DNA from: Anseranas semipalmata
Taxonomy: Eukaryota; Chordata; Aves; Anseriformes; Anseranatidae
NCBI GenBank assembly: GCA_013399115.1
Contig: VXAA01004204.1
Span: 4,933 to 68,932, forward strand
Direction: 5' to 3'
Length of the DNA: 64,000 nucleotides
Shown here in pieces: positions 40,001 through 53,518 of this stretch. The first letter of the stretch is position 1. Each line of letters begins with the position of its first letter. The notes under the pieces were generated by a model. That model ran no database searches. It was not told the DNA's origin and saw nothing but the letters and a program-made list of their open reading frames with translations. The position numbers and the translations under genes are program-made.

Positions 40001-43000
40001 AACAAGATGATGACTTATCCAAAGTCATATACAGGGTCTAAGAACAGAGCTAAAATTTTCTGATCAGTAATAACAGATCTGAACTGCTTTGGGGCTAGAA
40101 GCAATTGTTCAGTCTTCTGTTGTCTCTGCACAGTCATGACTTCTGTCTCTGGTTTTGAGTTGTGCAGTAAAATAAAACATCTTTGTTGACACCTGACTTG
40201 TACCTTTATCTGTAGATAGCTATATACTTCTCAGTCTATGAAATCTTTTACATATATCCCTGACTTCAACTTTGAGTATACATATTTTAATTCCACCCAG
40301 TCATCTGAAATGTCCATCTGTTGCCATGTTCATTAGTAATAAATGCATATTCTCATATGCATTTCTGTTTGAAGAGGAACTTCATTAATTGTTACTGTGT
40401 GTGAGGCATGAGAATGCATAACATGTAGGCAGTCCTTTGTTAGAACTGTTCCTGCCTTTCATATTCAGAAATGTGTGGAAGGGGAGAATTCAGACCACCG
40501 GACATCACTGTGTACTCCTTCATATCTGGTGTGGGCAGGATGGCAGTGGGCTCAGGATCTTACTGGCCAAATAGGCAGATCAGTATTCTGAAGGAATGAA
40601 ATTCTAAGTCTCCCCCAAATATGAACAGGTCTGTGATTGTGCTGTAATTAAGTCCCCAACTGTGCCAATTTTTAGCTCCTCAATAACGCCCAGTAAAGGC
40701 TTCATATTTGCAAATATGACCTTTCTGCCAGTCAGAAATAACTTCTCCTTCTCATGCACGTTTCCCAAAGAAGGGAGAAGTTAGGAAAAAATTCCTACAT
40801 TGCAGCTTTTAAATATTCAAGATGTTGTATGCTATTCAGGATTTTTCACCTGAGTTTCCAAAAGCCATTTTTGCATATTTCATGTGTACCTTCATAACGT
40901 GGTAGTGTAGAAAGGGAAGGAATGCAGAATGAGAGTCATTTCTGCAGAAGACAGCAAGAGGCTTTGTGTATCATTAAAGATTCAGATGGATGGTTTTATA
41001 CAACTTAAATGATGCACTAGCTTTGTACTGACTTTCACACAGTATGGACTCTGGCCTAGACTCTTAAAATTTTGCATCTCTAGCTGAATATAAACACCTA
41101 GCTGTTCACTGGGGGTTAAACGTCTTTTGAGGATGTTAGCATCTCATTTATTTTTTGATGTCTTTAACATCTGGTCCTATGTGGCTCTCAGAACTGGGAT
41201 GTTAAGATTGTTGTATTCTTATCTTAAGCAGAACCAATCCCACTTGAATTCTGCTGAAGGCAGTGGTGCTTATCTAACTTGTAGTTAATTGTCCCATAGG
41301 GTCAGTCCTTAAGGGTTCTTTTAGTTTCCTGAATTAGGGATTATTGCACCCGTTTTAGGCACGTACTAGTAAAGTCTTTTATTAGGGACGAATTCATGGA
41401 TTTTTTTAAAGCTTGTTTTGTTAAAGAAATGAAGTTTATGCAGGCTGTATTTGTGCCTGTCTTTTAGTCTCTGTCCACTCCAGGGACTTGTTAACCAAAT
41501 ATCAAGCAAATCTGGCAGAGGATTAGAAACACCAATGATTCTGAGAAGAGACCCAAGGTAATACCTCACTGTAATATAGGTGGTCATTATGCAATTTCAT
41601 ATACATTCTGGGAGGAGTAGCCAGCTGTGCAATTAGTGTTTGCACACTGGCTGGGCAGCCTACAGGTGGAAAACTCTGTATCAGCCACAGAAGCACTGCC
41701 AATTGCCTGGGTGAGCAGCCAATGATACGGGAAGAGCTGGTGTGTGATGAAGTTACTTTGCTTCCTCACACCTTTGGCTTCTCATTCTCTTATAATTATA
41801 TAAGACAGCACATTATACAAGCAATCAGGCTCAGGGGAACTCCTCTTATTTATTATCTGAATAACGTACATTGACATTAAATAACTGTCATGAAGAAGTA
41901 AGTCATTGTCTCCCACAGGGAAGCTGTTCTTTTATCTTGTCTTGGAGATTGATAATTTCAGAGCCACAGACAGGTCTCATCTTCTTTTCCATGTTTTTCC
42001 ATTTACATATGCTAATGGCTATTCTGTCTGTAGATGGTACCTGTTTCCTAAAGCCATTGATACAGAAAATTAAATTTCCCAGAACTGATTGATGACACAG
42101 TTAACAATTTTACTTAATTAAAATGTATAATTAGTGGCATGTGAGCTAACCTTGACATTAAAAATACAGCATGAGGAGTAGACTTAAACAAGCACTATTG
42201 CAAAAATAAGTTAATATAATACATAGAATGATGTTTATTGTGATCCCTCACATCCCATACCAGATAAACAGAACAGCTATTGTGTCCCTCTAAACAGTAC
42301 CAGAGTTATTCTCCTCAAGAAAAATCAAATTGGTTCTTGATTCTCATAAGTGGAAACAAAGCTGTTTACTTCAGGCTTTATAAAGAGTATTTTAAGCCTT
42401 CTAGTGTACAGGTCATAGATGCTGATGCAGTTCATGTGGTTGAATGAGGAGGAAAGAAATGCCTCCTTCACTACTGTGTAATTTAATGTTGTGTCTATTT
42501 TCTGTGGAAGGTGCCATGCATTTGGGTTTCATCTTCTCATGTACACAGCAAAGGGGAGGGAAGGAAGAGAAAAGTAGGGCCTTGCTCTTGCAAGGAACTG
42601 CCTGTGCATACAGCTGAATCTTCTACTGAAGCTCATATTGCACATATTTGAATTTCTAGAGTCTTAAGGAGGTGTTGGCATGGAGAAGGCAAAGTGGTTT
42701 CATTGGTCCTACTACTCTTCAACCTGTGATAATTTCTCTCTACAGTTCTTATATTCAAAGCTCTCCTGTTGCCCAGCTCTAGAACTGAGAAGAACAAAGG
42801 TCAATAAGAGATTGAACAGAGATTCCTGGTTGATTGCCAGCTCAGTGGCAAACTCCAATCTTATTTTATTTTTGTACAATAGCTTAGGTTGCATTTAGAA
42901 ACAAGCTACCAAATCAGTAGCTCAAGACACAGGGAAAAAGAGAAGTTTCCATTTGAACAACTAGATAGCACTGTGTGTGATGTCTTCAGCATGGTTAGGA

Positions 43001-43186
43001 GGAAGAGGGGACAGGTTTTAACTTATGCCTATGGCTCCTACCAATCTAACATCAGGCTTACAGGAAAATGGCATAAACACATTTGATTTTATCTCCATGA
43101 CAAGGTTCTTAACAAGCCTGTCTCCATATTCCAAAGGGGCATGTCCGTAGGTTTTGCTACAGCAAAGAAGACTTTTTATTTTTAAT

Positions 43187-43224
<38 letters not shown>

Positions 43225-43229
43225 NCACA
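43187..43229. repeat. (ATAC)n/(TA)n microsatellite with one N
   Basis: Three ATAC units lead into about 13 TA units, ending at an unresolved base at 43225. Length is probably collapsed or uncertain in the assembly. Confidence 0.95.
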
Positions 43230-43444
43230 TAATAGATAATGGAATATCAATTCTGTATCAAATCAAATCAATATCAAATTCAAAAATGAAAACATTTTTT
43301 ATGGACTTGAAATGAGGACATTACTTCTGATGTCTCAACAAATAGATTTGAGTTCCACTTGGTTATGACCTACTGACTTGCAGAATTTAGATCATGAAGG
43401 TTTTAGTGCTCAGAGAGCGGACTCCTTTATTTAGAACAGCATTT

Positions 43445-43636
43445 CATAGAATCATAGACTCATAGAATATCCCGAGTTGGAAGGGACCCACAAGGATCAT
43501 CGAGTCCAACTCTTGGCTCCATGCAGGACCACCCCAAAATCAAACCATATGTCTGAGAGCGTTGTCCAAACACTTCTTGAACTCCAGCAGGCTTAGGGCC
43601 GTGACCACTTCCCTAGGGAGCCTGTTCCAGTGCCCC
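43445..43636 (-). mobile_element. CR1 3' end, comparatively young copy
   Basis: About 190 bases matching the 3' end of avian CR1 in reverse. It starts with ATAGAATCATAGACTCATAG, the complement of the terminal ATTCTATG octamers, then GAGTTGGAAGGGACCCACAA, GGATCATCGAGTCCAACTC and GGGAGCCTGTTCCAGTGCCCC. The match to the remembered avian consensus is close, so this is the youngest CR1 piece here. It is abruptly 5'-truncated at 43636. Confidence 0.95.
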
Positions 43637-46600
43637 AATTTCCTTATGGGTTTAATTACTACAAGGAATGCATGACTTAATTAATTCTTTAGGTTGCCAA
43701 ACTCGAAATAAAACAGTTCCTTATTTAAGTTGAAAATTCAGCAGTCTCCCTAGAAATTACAGTCTTGGAGTTTTTTCTTCATTGCTGATTTAACCTAGCC
43801 TTTCAGTGAATTCACAGATCTTAAGGTCACCTTCCACGTCTTATTAAAGACAACATTTCTAACATTTCTCTTCTGTGTCTGGGTCTCCAAGTGTATTGTG
43901 TATTTTGCTAAAAAAAAGTCAGTACTTTCATTTCCTGTGGGAAGAACATAGGGACTAAAAAGTTAACCCTCAGGAGCTGAGGTTTACAGTCTGATCTCAC
44001 AGATGTTGTATAGAAGCTGTTAAATGGGACATTTGGAGGGGCCAAATTCCAACAGTACTTCTAGAAAACCTGATTTTTCTCAACAGCTTTGCTTGTGTAA
44101 TGTGAAGTAGTTAAAGCTCCAACACTTCAGTGTAAAACAATTTTCCTTTTGGCTATAGTGAAGCAGCGACATAACTAAGAGTATTTTCTGGTTGCTGCAT
44201 TTTTTTCCATTGGTGCAGCTGTTTGAATTTCAGTTATAAAGCAGTGTTCACTCAAACTTTCATCTCTGCTGTGATTTCCTTCAGAGTGATCCTATCAAAG
44301 TAATGAATGTAACATTGGACCTATTTAGTATGAATCTAAATTGGGAGTAAATGTCAGAGTACAGTGACAGTTGAAGGTGGGAGTAAACTTGGACAGGGCC
44401 CGCTGAGATACTGATATTCTGTGAGATACTGATGCTCTGTGTCAATAGGTCAAACTTGTCTTAGAAATAAAGTGCCTTTTTTGTTGTTTTTGTTTGTTTG
44501 TTTGTTTCTTATGCCTTTCTTTATCTTTCTTACTGACTTATCTGCAGTAGCAGGAGCATAAAGGGTCTCTAGCTTTTAGAAAAGCTTTACCAAGAGGTAT
44601 TTTTGTAATGTTTTCTTCAGAGATTTTCAAAAATGAGTGTCAAAAGCCCTAAGGTTTGACAATGCAGGAGTGCAAGTGACATTGGTCAGAGAGATTGAGC
44701 AACAGCGCTTGCAAAAAATGAGTTAAGGCTGTTCATCTGCACCCAAGTATGGCCTTAAGACAATAAGCGCATTTCAAGTGAAAGTACCTAAGAGATAGTT
44801 TTACATCAGCACACTAGTGTGTCTGTTGAAAAGTCTGTATGCTTTTACAGCCTGGATGTTGCCATACTCATATCAATTGGATAACCATGTTGATGTGCAA
44901 CAAATAGTTTGCCAGATCTGAACATTCAGAATGGCCAATAACTTGGCTACGCAGGAGTGGGTCCCCACGTTTGGTAGCCATGTTGAAAACTGTGAAAACA
45001 ATGGTTCTATAGGGAACACTATAGTTTTTCCCCCTTCTGGTGGTGTTGGTACAATTCAAGTTGAGTGTTGTCACTAAAAGAAGTTTAATTCTTTTGCTGT
45101 GTTGTAGTCATATGGTAAATCTTTATAGCTATAACTACTCTTGCTTTATTTGCAATCCCAGCAGGGCATGGCAGAGATGGAATGCTATTGCACAGCAGGG
45201 CTGTCTTATTTCACAAAACATTTCATTGAGGGTTTTGAGCTATCTCCTACTAATCAGATTTCTCACCAAGGTGCCCACCCACCCAAATCAAGTGTGGTCA
45301 GTGGACCTGGAAGGTTCCAAACAGTTTAATGAATATCTACCCATTTAATTTTGCTTAAGAAGAACCGGCAGGGTGGCTGCACAGAGTGGCATTATTGCCT
45401 CTGCATCCTGTTGTTCTTGACTGTGGGTTTAATTCCTGCTTCTGCGATGTAAGTTGGTAATTGTAATCCAAGATAGTACATTTGATCCTGCTGCTTCTGG
45501 CAATGGAATCCCATTGAGCCACCTATTCCAAAACAATGTGTGGAGGTTTCTTGTAAACCTAAATATTGCCTGACGTAAAATAACATATCTAACCATGGAG
45601 CAACAGCTGGCATGCTGGGGATATATTCATTTTCACCCTTCTGCACTGCCTCAAGCAGATATTGCTATACATAAAAGAATTGGAAGATGACATAAAGAAT
45701 ATTATTTGTAGAGAGGATATTTGTTTCCACAGCTGTTTTCAATCCTCTGTCCTTATTCCTAACATTTTGCAGTTTCCTTCCTATTCTTGTTTCTCTGGTG
45801 GTACCTGTGATGCATTTTTGAAACTCAATATTCTTTGCAGAATCATCCATTTGGAATTATCATTTGTTTTATAACTGTTACAATATAGATCATTACTTAC
45901 TTCTTAGGCATATTGTAAGATAGCTTTCTGGTTCAAAGGACTGAAAAATTAAACCACAAGCAGGTAGAATAGCAGACTACGTGGATATCCATTATTTTGC
46001 TATCTGGTTTATGCCTTACACAGTACAAGGCAGCCCAGGATCCAGTGTCAGCTCTGTATATAACTGTAATTTTTTTGATAGCTTTGTTCCAGCTTTATCA
46101 TGAGGGACTTAATTCTGCAATCACTTATGAACAAAAATCCCATTTAAATTCCTGAATATGCATTTGGATTACAGAAGGGAAAAAATAGTCTATAGAAATA
46201 TGATTGCAAATACAGCAATAAACAAGTGGGCTGCTAAAAATGTTATACAAAAGAAGACACTTAGCCTACAGGTTTTCATCTAATCACAGGTTCCTGTAAT
46301 ACAATAAGAAAGATATAGCTGTCTGGAAGATACTTACATTTTCTATAAAATGAAGTTAAGCTCTAAGGCAGAAAATGAAAGCTTAATAATTTTTGTATTT
46401 GTTTCTTTATTCTTTTTCCCCAATCTGTATGGTTCAATTACATTTCTTTCCACTCTACCTCTTATTGTGGGACTTGTTACTTTTCAAGCATAACTCACAG
46501 GGATTCCTTAACACATTGTCTTGTGAAGACAAAATTTGCTTTGTTTTTGGCTAAATTATCATATAAAAGTTTTCAACATGACTGTCCTGAGACAGGGTCT

Positions 46601-46800
46601 TGGACTTTTCAGAGTGGGGGAGTGGTTTAAACACAGATCAATCAAGAAATAAAAAAAGTTCATGAGATACTATTTTAGAAACTGCAGAGCTGCACTAAAC
46701 ATTTATCTTTTAATTGCCACAAGCAGCCTTGAAGCCCTGATGCAAGAAACTTTGAAGCTGCATGGAGAACAAATCTATCATCTACACATGGATAAGATCT
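43637..46800. other. Intergenic sequence, no gene recognised
   Basis: About 3.2 kb. It includes a GTTT repeat at 44490-44507 and an imperfect 18-base tandem pair around TGAGATACTGAT at 44404-44440. Open frames at 45.0-45.9 kb on both strands show no family resemblance. Confidence 0.65.
44490..44507. repeat. (GTTT)n microsatellite
   Basis: About four GTTT units preceded by a T/G-rich stretch. Confidence 0.85.
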
Positions 46801-46960
46801 GTCTGAGCTTCTTCTCCAGGCTAAACAGTCCCAGTTCTTTCAGCCTTTTCTCATACCAAAGATGCTCCAGTCCCTTAGTCATCTTCACTGGGCTTGCATC
46901 AATGTGTCTGTGTCTTTCCTGTACTGGGGAGTTCAGAAGTGGACGCTGGACACACTGCTA
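46801..46960 (-). mobile_element. CR1 LINE fragment
   Basis: In reverse orientation it carries the familiar CR1 run: GAGCTTCTTCTCCAGGCTAA, ACAGTCCCAGTTCTTTCAGC, CTTTTCTCATACC, GATGCTCCAGTCCCTTAGTC and ATCTTCACTGGGCTTGC. It is about 160 bases long and truncated at both ends. Part of the open frame at 46662-46976 is this fragment. Confidence 0.88.
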
Positions 46961-49900
46961 TATCGTTAATAACTAGAAGGCAGATAGGAAGAGTAATACA
47001 GCAGAAGATCCAAAGCAACATTTCAAAACTATCATGTGTGATCACCAAAATTAATGTACCAGACCTGTGAGTTTCAAGGGCTGCAGAAGTTACACAAAAG
47101 TGACTGTTAGAAAACATGAAATAATTGCTTTCTTTAAGTGAAATCCATGTAAACCAGAAATGAGCATTGGGCATTTTGGATCATCTTTGCAACAGAAATT
47201 ATTAGAAATGATATTAGACTGTTGTGCTGCTGCAAAAGGTATTTTAATCAATCTTTTTACTCAATATTTTCTCTTTTCCAGATGCAGTGGCTCGGGGGGG
47301 AGAAGACAATGGCTAGCCTACTGTACTCCAGGAAGAAAAATCTGAGAGAGGAATAAAATGGAGTTATTGAACTAGTTAATGAGTATGCTGAAAGCATCTG
47401 TCTTTTCAGTCTGTTTATAATTTTTCAAAAGAATGCTAATATATTTTGACATGGCAGAATGAATGAACAGGAAAAACAACAACACTAGAGCACTGGAAAG
47501 AAAGGAAACTAAAATCTCAAGAGGAATGGGAAATGAGAAATGTTCATGTTCTTCCAAGAAAAGAATCACTCTTTATCTAAATTCCTAAACCCCAGCTTGA
47601 AAAGCATAAAGTAATGTATTTAATTTCCTGGCACTAGGTAGTCACTTATAACAGATCATCTTGGGGTATATTTCCTGTTAATGTAAATACTGAGCTTCTG
47701 GAATAAATTAATATTTTGTCCCCCCTCCCAGGACCATTTTCAAAGGACACTATTGAGAGATGCTGTCAAATCTGAATGTTTGGTTTCTCAGCGCTTAGAA
47801 ATGAAACTCTTTATAACTGCATATATCATCATCAGGGGGTTAAAAATAATGAATACCAACTTTTTTTTTTTTTTTTTCCTTCTTTTGCTTAAGAAGTAAA
47901 ATTGAATCTTTCCTAAGTCTGGAAGCTTTACACCTATATGCTGAATGTTCTGTTCAGCGTCAAGGCAAATCCCAAGTTAAGCTATCAGAGCTGAAGAACA
48001 ACAATACTGTCGCCTTATCTAAAGCCTTCCTTCAGAGGGTTCAAAAACATTTGGTAAACATTAGCGAATTTAAGTAATTCTCTGTGAAGCAGATAGTCAG
48101 AATTTTCAAAAGCCTGTAAGTGCCAGGAAATCCATTAACTCTCTATTATCAAAGAGTAAGTCAATGAAAAATAGAGTATGTTAGAAGAAAGTCAGTCACA
48201 GATTACACAGACTCTTACTGTCACAAGTGTATAACTTGAGAAAGAGCTGATGTATGAAGTTAGTTTCCTTTCCTTTTGGGTTCTGATTAAATGCTTGTTA
48301 GAGTTGATAGGAAGTCTCTTTCGTTTTAATGGGACTGACTCCCACATTCTGAAAGGATTCTGAAATTTGGTCTGACCGTTACAATAAAAGTGTCTGAAAT
48401 GGTGATATTTTTTGAATCTCGGACTGGAATCTCACCATTGGTCATGTAGAGGGGAGTAATGACTGTGAGGTAGAAGCCATCCAAAATTTTGAGATTTCTG
48501 GTCATATGCTAAGCCCCTGCTGAACTCTACCCCATGATCAGATACTGGTTAAGAGAGATTCTAGAAGATCAAACACCCATCAAATCTCACTGCTTCTATA
48601 AAATAAATAAACATCTTTTTAGTGGCAATAAGCCTGGAAACTAAACTAAGCCTCAAGTCTTATAACATATTGTTCTTACTCTACACTTCCTTGGTGGGTG
48701 GCTATTTAAATTCAGCATCTGAAATCTTTTGGCACAGCATAAATAACCTCTCTAGTGAGCTGTCATTAGACATATTGGTTTTACTCCCCCTCTATACCTG
48801 GTTGGTATAAAATAACACCATCAATCTTGTAAAAAGGACCCCTTGTTTTCCTCTTCCAGCCCAGTTACCACTGCTGTCTCTCCGTAAGTCATGAATACTC
48901 CTAGCACAGTAGGAACACATTAATGATTTATTTTTTCTTGAGAATACCCTTATTACAAATGATTTTGTTACCTTGCTGGGTACTCTCACTGCAGGACATT
49001 GTTGCTAATAGATCCCCTTGAGCATTTGCAGTCTACATTCCTCATTTAACTGGATCCCAGGTGCTATGCATGTTAAATACCTCATCTATAATCTCTTTAA
49101 GCGAGAGATTTCTGTCACAGTCTCTTTTGTTGGCTAGGCAATTTCTTGCAGCAACAGTAAAAGCAGCACAAGGCTTTTCTAAAATTGATGGGAGAAGTTG
49201 CTAATTGTAGTTATTCACAGCTGTCTGCAGCGATGGGCTCATATTTTGGGAGAACATCAGTTCCAGCACCCCTTATCTCTGCCACTATGTATGACTTCTC
49301 AGTTTTATGAAACCCTGGATCACTTTCAGACCATCCTGTTATTTTCTTATACACCTCTCAAACTGTGTCACAGAAGTTTGTGGGCATTAAAGCCCAAGTG
49401 AGTTTTACCATAGATTGCAGCGGAGGCAGGACTGAGTGCCAAGCCTGAATGCTTTCAAAACTCTTACTCTTCATGCCTCCTGCAAGATTTTGTTAGTAGA
49501 GCCCTACTAACACAGCGAAGAAGTCCTTAAACCTGAACAAAAGGTTTCAGAGGTAAAAGGACATAGAAAACAGCTGGCTGGCTGGTAGGTCTTGCATTGA
49601 CACGGTGCTACAACTGTGGGGTGTGCTGGGCTATGCAAGATGGAGAATGTCTCTGCGGTGTGGAGGGGAAAGTCTGAAAAGTCGTGAGATGTCACTTGGC
49701 CGGGGCAGGAATCAGCCAGGAAGAGTCATTTTGGGTCATACAAAGAGAGGCCTGTCTCGTGGACTTGTTTTATCTTTTGTTGGTTATGCAGCAGCTGTGA
49801 AGAGAATATCTAACCAGTGTTGAAGTGACCATTTAGCATGTATCTGGAGCATGCAAACCCCTTGGATTGCAGCTCGTATGGACTGCAAACCTAAAGGACA

Positions 49901-52649
49901 GTAATGTTGAGTAAGGCCTGTGCTTTGTATCATCTTTTAATAAATACACATAGAACAGATTTTATTTGGAGATGCTTGAGGACTTCATAATTTTTCCTGG
50001 AGTATTTCTTTCATGTGTATTTTCTTTTATGCTTTTGCACATACTCCTTTGTAACTGTAATTGTAGCTTATGCTTGTGTGTGATTAGTCAGTCATGAAGA
50101 GCCAAGTTGTGCTATTTTTCTTATGTACTTTCTTCTGAAATAAGATCTTACTGAATCTAAGTAAAAGTGTTTCAAAATGGCTCTATAATGCTGCAGATTT
50201 ACAACATGTTGCACCTTTTATTCCTCTTTACAAAGAACGAGGAAATGTAATGATAAGATTAATTCAAAACACTTATGGGACAGGGGCATGTGGAAACAAA
50301 TACAGATTGACACTACACTGGCACTATTTATAAACAGAAACTGAATGATAAGCCTTCTGTTTTTCCAAGTAAATGTTAATTCATCTAAGTGACCTACTGT
50401 AGTGTTTGAACTATGGTAACACATCTGTTCATACGTGGAGAATAAAACACAGAGTACCATATTTCATCTACAGTATAAAGATGAAACATTATAAAGAAGT
50501 CTCCTCAGCTTTGCAGTTCCCACTGACAAATTGCTTGCAAAGTCATTGAATGGATTGTGGAACTATGGAAAGCTGCCTAGAAGGAAGTCATTTTGTCTGT
50601 ATGTGTGATTTATAGTTTTTATGCATTCCTTTGAACATATCTGTAGACTACATGGCAGATGGGCCTCACATGTCCTGCTAAGCATTTTCTCTCACTTACA
50701 ACTCTTAGCAGCTAACATGGGCGGGAATGGCCAGCGAGGGAACGCCTTGCTGCTCAGCCAAGCAGCTTACAAGAGCACAGCCAGGGCTGGTGGCAGGAGC
50801 CACAGAGGATGCTCGCTGCACGGCTCTGTATGTGCGTGCTGCATGACACAAAGACATCAGGGCTAGGTGGCCTCTGCAGGTGAAGAGATAATGCACAGGT
50901 GGGTTGCTGCTGCCAGGAAGGGAGGTAGGGGACGTTGTGTGCTGTTGAAAAGAAAGGTAGGTGACAAGGTGGCAGGCAGGTACTGCAGTCAGGATGGTGG
51001 CTGGAGACATGGGAAAGAAACCCACCGAACTGCTGCATCAGGTCACTGCTGATCTGTGGACTGTTCAGAACAGCAGCTCTGGGCCTGTTACTCACTAACT
51101 CTTTGTCCAAGTCAGGAACACTTAAGCTAGAACAGCTTCCAGTACAGCTGGATTTCGGAAGCTATTAATTGTGCAGCTTGCTTTTCTGACAGACAATATT
51201 TTCCTATAGTTAATTAATTTGCAATGTATTTACTTGGTACATCCTAATATCCAGTTTCTCAAATGCAGCATAATCCCATAACTTCACAAGCTGTAACCCC
51301 AGGGAAGCTGTAATGTTATTTATATGTCATCTTTACAAAGACTGAGCACATAAAGATGTGGCACTGACCGTAGCAGCCATGGGAATCACAAGAATTCATA
51401 AGCAGTACTAAGCCACCTGAGACATTTGCAACCTTCGCCCTCCAGAGGTAAGTACTGTACCACTGGCCTCTTCTCCAGTGTGCTCGTCAGCAAGAACAGA
51501 GCAGCACCTGCCTCTGCACCTTCTCTTCCACCACTGAGGAGACAAAATACACGTTTCTTCCTCTCACTGGGACCAAAGGTCTTGGTAGGCTGAACAGATG
51601 TACTGGTTTCCTCCTAGACTCACAGTACCTGATCTTTAAATCTTTGTTGGTTTGGGATCGAGCTATACATTCTCTAAAGCTTCTGTAATATTGTATAGTT
51701 CTCCCATATTTAGGAAAATTTCATATGCAAACTGCATATATTGTCCACAAATTGAAGAGTTTTGATAATGCCTCAGGTGTATAGCACAGCTTGGCTTCCC
51801 AGCTCCAACGGAGTTTAGCTGGAAGAATTGTGCTGAAATAAGATGCAGAATAAGTTTATCTTCTGAGCTGCCAAACATATTGGTCTTATTGAATAATCTT
51901 ACAGTGGTGACTGTGGAGCTGTGCCCAAAATGCCTAAAAGCACATATGACATGTTGACTCTTCTGCATGGGAGAGCTTCAGTAAGCTTAGAGATACTGAG
52001 AAACACTGAAAAGAGGACTTTGTCTGAAAATTCTTATGATTCTAGGGATTAGGTCAAAACCTCGGTTTACAGTCTATACTATGATCACTGTCTTGAAACT
52101 GCCCAGTCCTTGCCCTGGACTTTGCATTATGTTTTGTCCAGTGACATACCTATAATCCACATATTCATCAAATAAAAAGTGCTAGAATATTTTCATCTTT
52201 TCCTTTGGTCGCATGCTAAAGGAAAGTGGAAACTACTACTGAATTTTGTAGGGAACCACACCATAGAAGCATTACTGGGCATCTGGGAGAGTACCCAGCA
52301 GATAAAGCCCAGCAATATCTTAGCCCACCACAATGGTTCTGTGTTTCTACACTCTGATTTGGAGGTGATTTGGATGCTCAGCTGTTCATTTCCGAAAGGA
52401 CTGGGAAAATTCTAAGACATAATTTTGTAAGCTTATTGCTGTGTGAAGTTCCTCAGGCACCTAGAAGTATGTGGCAATTGAAGCTAAGCATGGGGTTCTT
52501 GTGATTGATGTTCTGGTCTTAGCTCCAGATGGTCCTGCAGAAAATGAGTTGTGGTGGGATAATGACTGTTTAAAATACTTGAAAAAACATTGGGCAGAAA
52601 TTATTAGTTATTATAAGAGGGAGAGGTTATCACAGAGAAAAACAGAAAT
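46961..52649. other. Intergenic sequence, no gene recognised
   Basis: About 5.7 kb. It has a T run at 47861-47878 and a relatively GC-rich patch at 50690-51060 with overlapping open frames on both strands, none resembling a known protein. Confidence 0.6.
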
Positions 52650-53195
52650 CTGCACCTGTGCTGTTCAATATAGACATAAATGAGCTGGGGAAGATGAGAA
52701 TTTGCTGAAGATCCAAATTCAGGGTAGTCAAAATGAAATGGGGCATGAAGAGGTATAGGAAATGGCTGGGTGGTAAACTGGCAGATGAAATTTTCATTTG
52801 ATAAATGAAAATAATAAACATGGGATAAGGCAATAAGCTTAACTATACATGGAGGGCTCTTATTAGTTATTGCCACTCGGAAAAGATAACTTGTTATTGT
52901 AGACGGTTCTCTGAAAACATATTTTTAATGCTCAGCTGCAGTCACAAAGCAGCAAGTAGAATGGTTAGCTTTTTGGAAAAGGAACAGAAGACATTGCTAT
53001 GACCCTACATGAGTCTGTGGGGTGCCCATGTCTCAGAATCTGTGTGTATTCTTATAAAGAGAAGGATGGTGAAGGCGCTCATGGTAAGGAATGGCTTCCA
53101 AGTCAGGGGAGAGTCCCTATGAAGCTAGGACTCTTTTGCTTGGAAAAAATGTAGCACAGGCAAGGAATACGATTAGGGTTTATCAAACTTGAGTG
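52650..53195 (+). mobile_element. Old CR1-type LINE fragment, sense strand
   Basis: A degraded plus-strand copy of the region downstream of RT in older amniote CR1 elements. Landmarks in order are CTGTTCAATATAGACATAAA, CATGGAGGGCTCTTATTAG, GTTCTCTGAAAACAT, GCTGCAGTCACAAAGCAGCA, ATGGCTTCC and GACTCTTTTGCTTGGAAAA. Spacing is kept but substitutions and small indels are many. It belongs to a different, older subfamily than the copy at 43445. Confidence 0.8.
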
Positions 53196-53491
53196 GGAAG
53201 AAGAAAACAAAAAGGAAAAAAAATATATTTATTTCTAGTAACACAAGGACTGGAGAGCACTTGGTCAAATAATCAAATTTTCAGTTAAAAAAAAACTGCT
53301 TTTTTAAATTGCATAGTTAAAATGAATGTTTGGAATACTAAATGTTTAAATGGTTTAAAAAAAGAAGTTTAGAAATTCATCAAAGACAGCTATCTGAGGA
53401 CTAAAGAGATTTCTGTAGCACAAGAAACACAATGCTAAGACTGCCCAGACTAGGACTATATATCAAGGAAAGTATAAAAGTGACAATTTAG

Positions 53492-53518
53492 ACTCTCCTC
53501 TCCTCTCCTCTCCTCTCC
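53492..53518. repeat. (TCTCC)n microsatellite
   Basis: Five tandem pentamers, polypyrimidine on the plus strand. Confidence 0.95.

Larger units (their letters stand above)
36081..43444. other. Intergenic sequence, no gene recognised
   Basis: About 7.4 kb, AT-rich. It holds a GT repeat at 37069-37094, an A run at 37179-37194 and a TA microsatellite at 43187-43229. No open frame in it resembles a known domain. Confidence 0.65.

Noticed and set aside
50621..51110. Overlapping frames of 80-118 codons on both strands
   Set aside because: They have no recognisable domain and lie on opposite strands of the same GC-richer patch; they read as chance.
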